DNA of 31,145 bases from an uncultured Clostridia bacterium (lineage in GTDB: Bacteria; Bacillota; Clostridia; Lachnospirales; Bianqueaceae), in the NCBI GenBank assembly GCA_937892735.1, contig CALBGL010000020.1, positions 1-31,145 of the forward strand, written 5' to 3'. How positions within the stretch are numbered: position 1 is the first letter of the stretch; the number at the start of each line of letters is the position of its first letter. This document shows, piece by piece, positions 30,597 to 31,145 of the stretch. Under the pieces are notes generated by a model, which did no database searches, was not told the origin of the DNA, and saw only the letters and a program-made list of their open reading frames with translations. The position numbers were made by a program, and so were the translations under genes.

Positions 30597-31145
30597 TTAT
30601 TCCCGATTCTCTCCGATCATTTCACCGGCAGCAACCTGCATGCCCTTGCCAATGACAATGCCGTCGCCCACCACGGCAATCGCACCATTTTCACAGGTCT
30701 CCTTGGGTGCGCCTACCGATGCTTCCTGGCCAATCACAGCTTCCTGACCTACAATCGCATATTGTACCACTGCATTGTCTTGAACAACCGCGTCCGGCAT
30801 GATTACACTGTCGCGTATAATCGCGCCCCTTCCAATCTGACAGCCGTGAAATAACACAGAGTGTTCTACCGTGCCATAGATGCTGGCACCTTCCGTCACG
30901 ATAGAGTCTCGAATCTCCGCGCCTTCCGCTACATAATGCGGCTGCTCGTTGGGGTTTCGAGCATAAATTCTCCATGAGGGATCGGCTAATTTGATGGGGC
31001 TCTCTTCGCCGATGAGCTCCATATTGGCTTCCCACAAAGATTCAATGGTTCCTACATCTTTCCAATAATCATTAAATTCGTAGGCCATCATGATCTCTCC
31101 ATGCGCTAACATCTCCGGAATGATGTTCTTGCCAAAATCGTTAGA
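30597..31145 (-). CDS. glgC: Glucose-1-phosphate adenylyltransferase GlgC, C-terminal part
   Basis: The frame is open to the window edge (SNDFGKNIIPEMLAHGEIM...), so only the last ~182 residues are seen. They include YEFNDYWKDVGTIESLWEAN, a hallmark of GlgC, and the C-terminal hexapeptide beta-helix with repeats such as GAEIRDSIVTEGASIYGTVE and IRDSVIMPDAVV. GlgC makes ADP-glucose from ATP and glucose-1-phosphate, the first step of glycogen synthesis. The catalytic N-terminus lies outside. It is the first visible gene of glgC-D-A-P. Confidence 0.95.
   Translation of the reverse strand, partial: SNDFGKNIIPEMLAHGEIMMAYEFNDYWKDVGTIESLWEANMELIGEESPIKLADPSWRIYARNPNEQPHYVAEGAEIRDSIVTEGASIYGTVEHSVLFHGCQIGRGAIIRDSVIMPDAVVQDNAVVQYAIVGQEAVIGQEASVGAPKETCENGAIAVVGDGIVIGKGMQVAAGEMIGENRE

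Overview
The window comes from a Clostridia-type Firmicute, most likely a Lachnospiraceae-like anaerobe. The evidence is the class III fructose-1,6-bisphosphatase, the split GlgC/GlgD ADP-glucose pyrophosphorylase, the zinc-type L31 followed by yqhQ-prmC-prfA, strong GGAGG ribosome binding sites, TTGACA/TATAAT-like promoters and frequent TTG starts. The exact genus cannot be read from the sequence. No rRNA, tRNA or CRISPR array was seen.

Layout. Nearly all housekeeping genes lie on the minus strand. Positions 1-820 hold the 3' end of a plus-strand sialidase-like gene, which meets a minus-strand PQQ-type beta-propeller membrane protein at a perfect bidirectional hairpin. Upstream of the propeller gene, leuS and leuA form a tight two-gene unit (2652-6581). 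Positions 6.8-10.2 kb are an accessory island of degraded mobile-element pieces: two decayed ORFs, a GNAT acetyltransferase, a shortened Xre-type HTH protein, a MATE efflux pump behind a promoter-plus-terminator leader, and a 419-bp IS deletion derivative with terminal inverted repeats. The core genome resumes with a cytidylate-kinase-like protein and fbp. Two overlapping plus-strand genes of unknown function lie divergent from fbp. An EF-G-like GTPase and a degenerate PD-(D/E)XK-like protein follow.

From 17.3 to 20.7 kb is the termination-factor cluster (rpmE, yqhQ, prmC, prfA on the minus strand), in which PrmC methylates the GGQ motif of RF1. DUF3810 and DUF1294 membrane proteins, a PfkB-family (KDG-type) sugar kinase, an acidic protein of unknown function and a PdaA-like lipoprotein deacetylase come next. 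The last 5.7 kb is a glycogen locus read glgC-glgD-glgA-glgP, with an internal promoter before glgA.

The genes serve central and storage carbon metabolism (fbp, glg, KDG kinase), leucine biosynthesis and charging, and translation termination. I do not see a clearly new multi-gene system. The best leads are the MATE leader attenuator, the IS derivative whose truncated transposase start is locked in an RNA hairpin, the nuclease-fold protein lacking a catalytic Asp, the unknown overlapping gene pair next to fbp, and the hairpin-rich leader of the sugar kinase.
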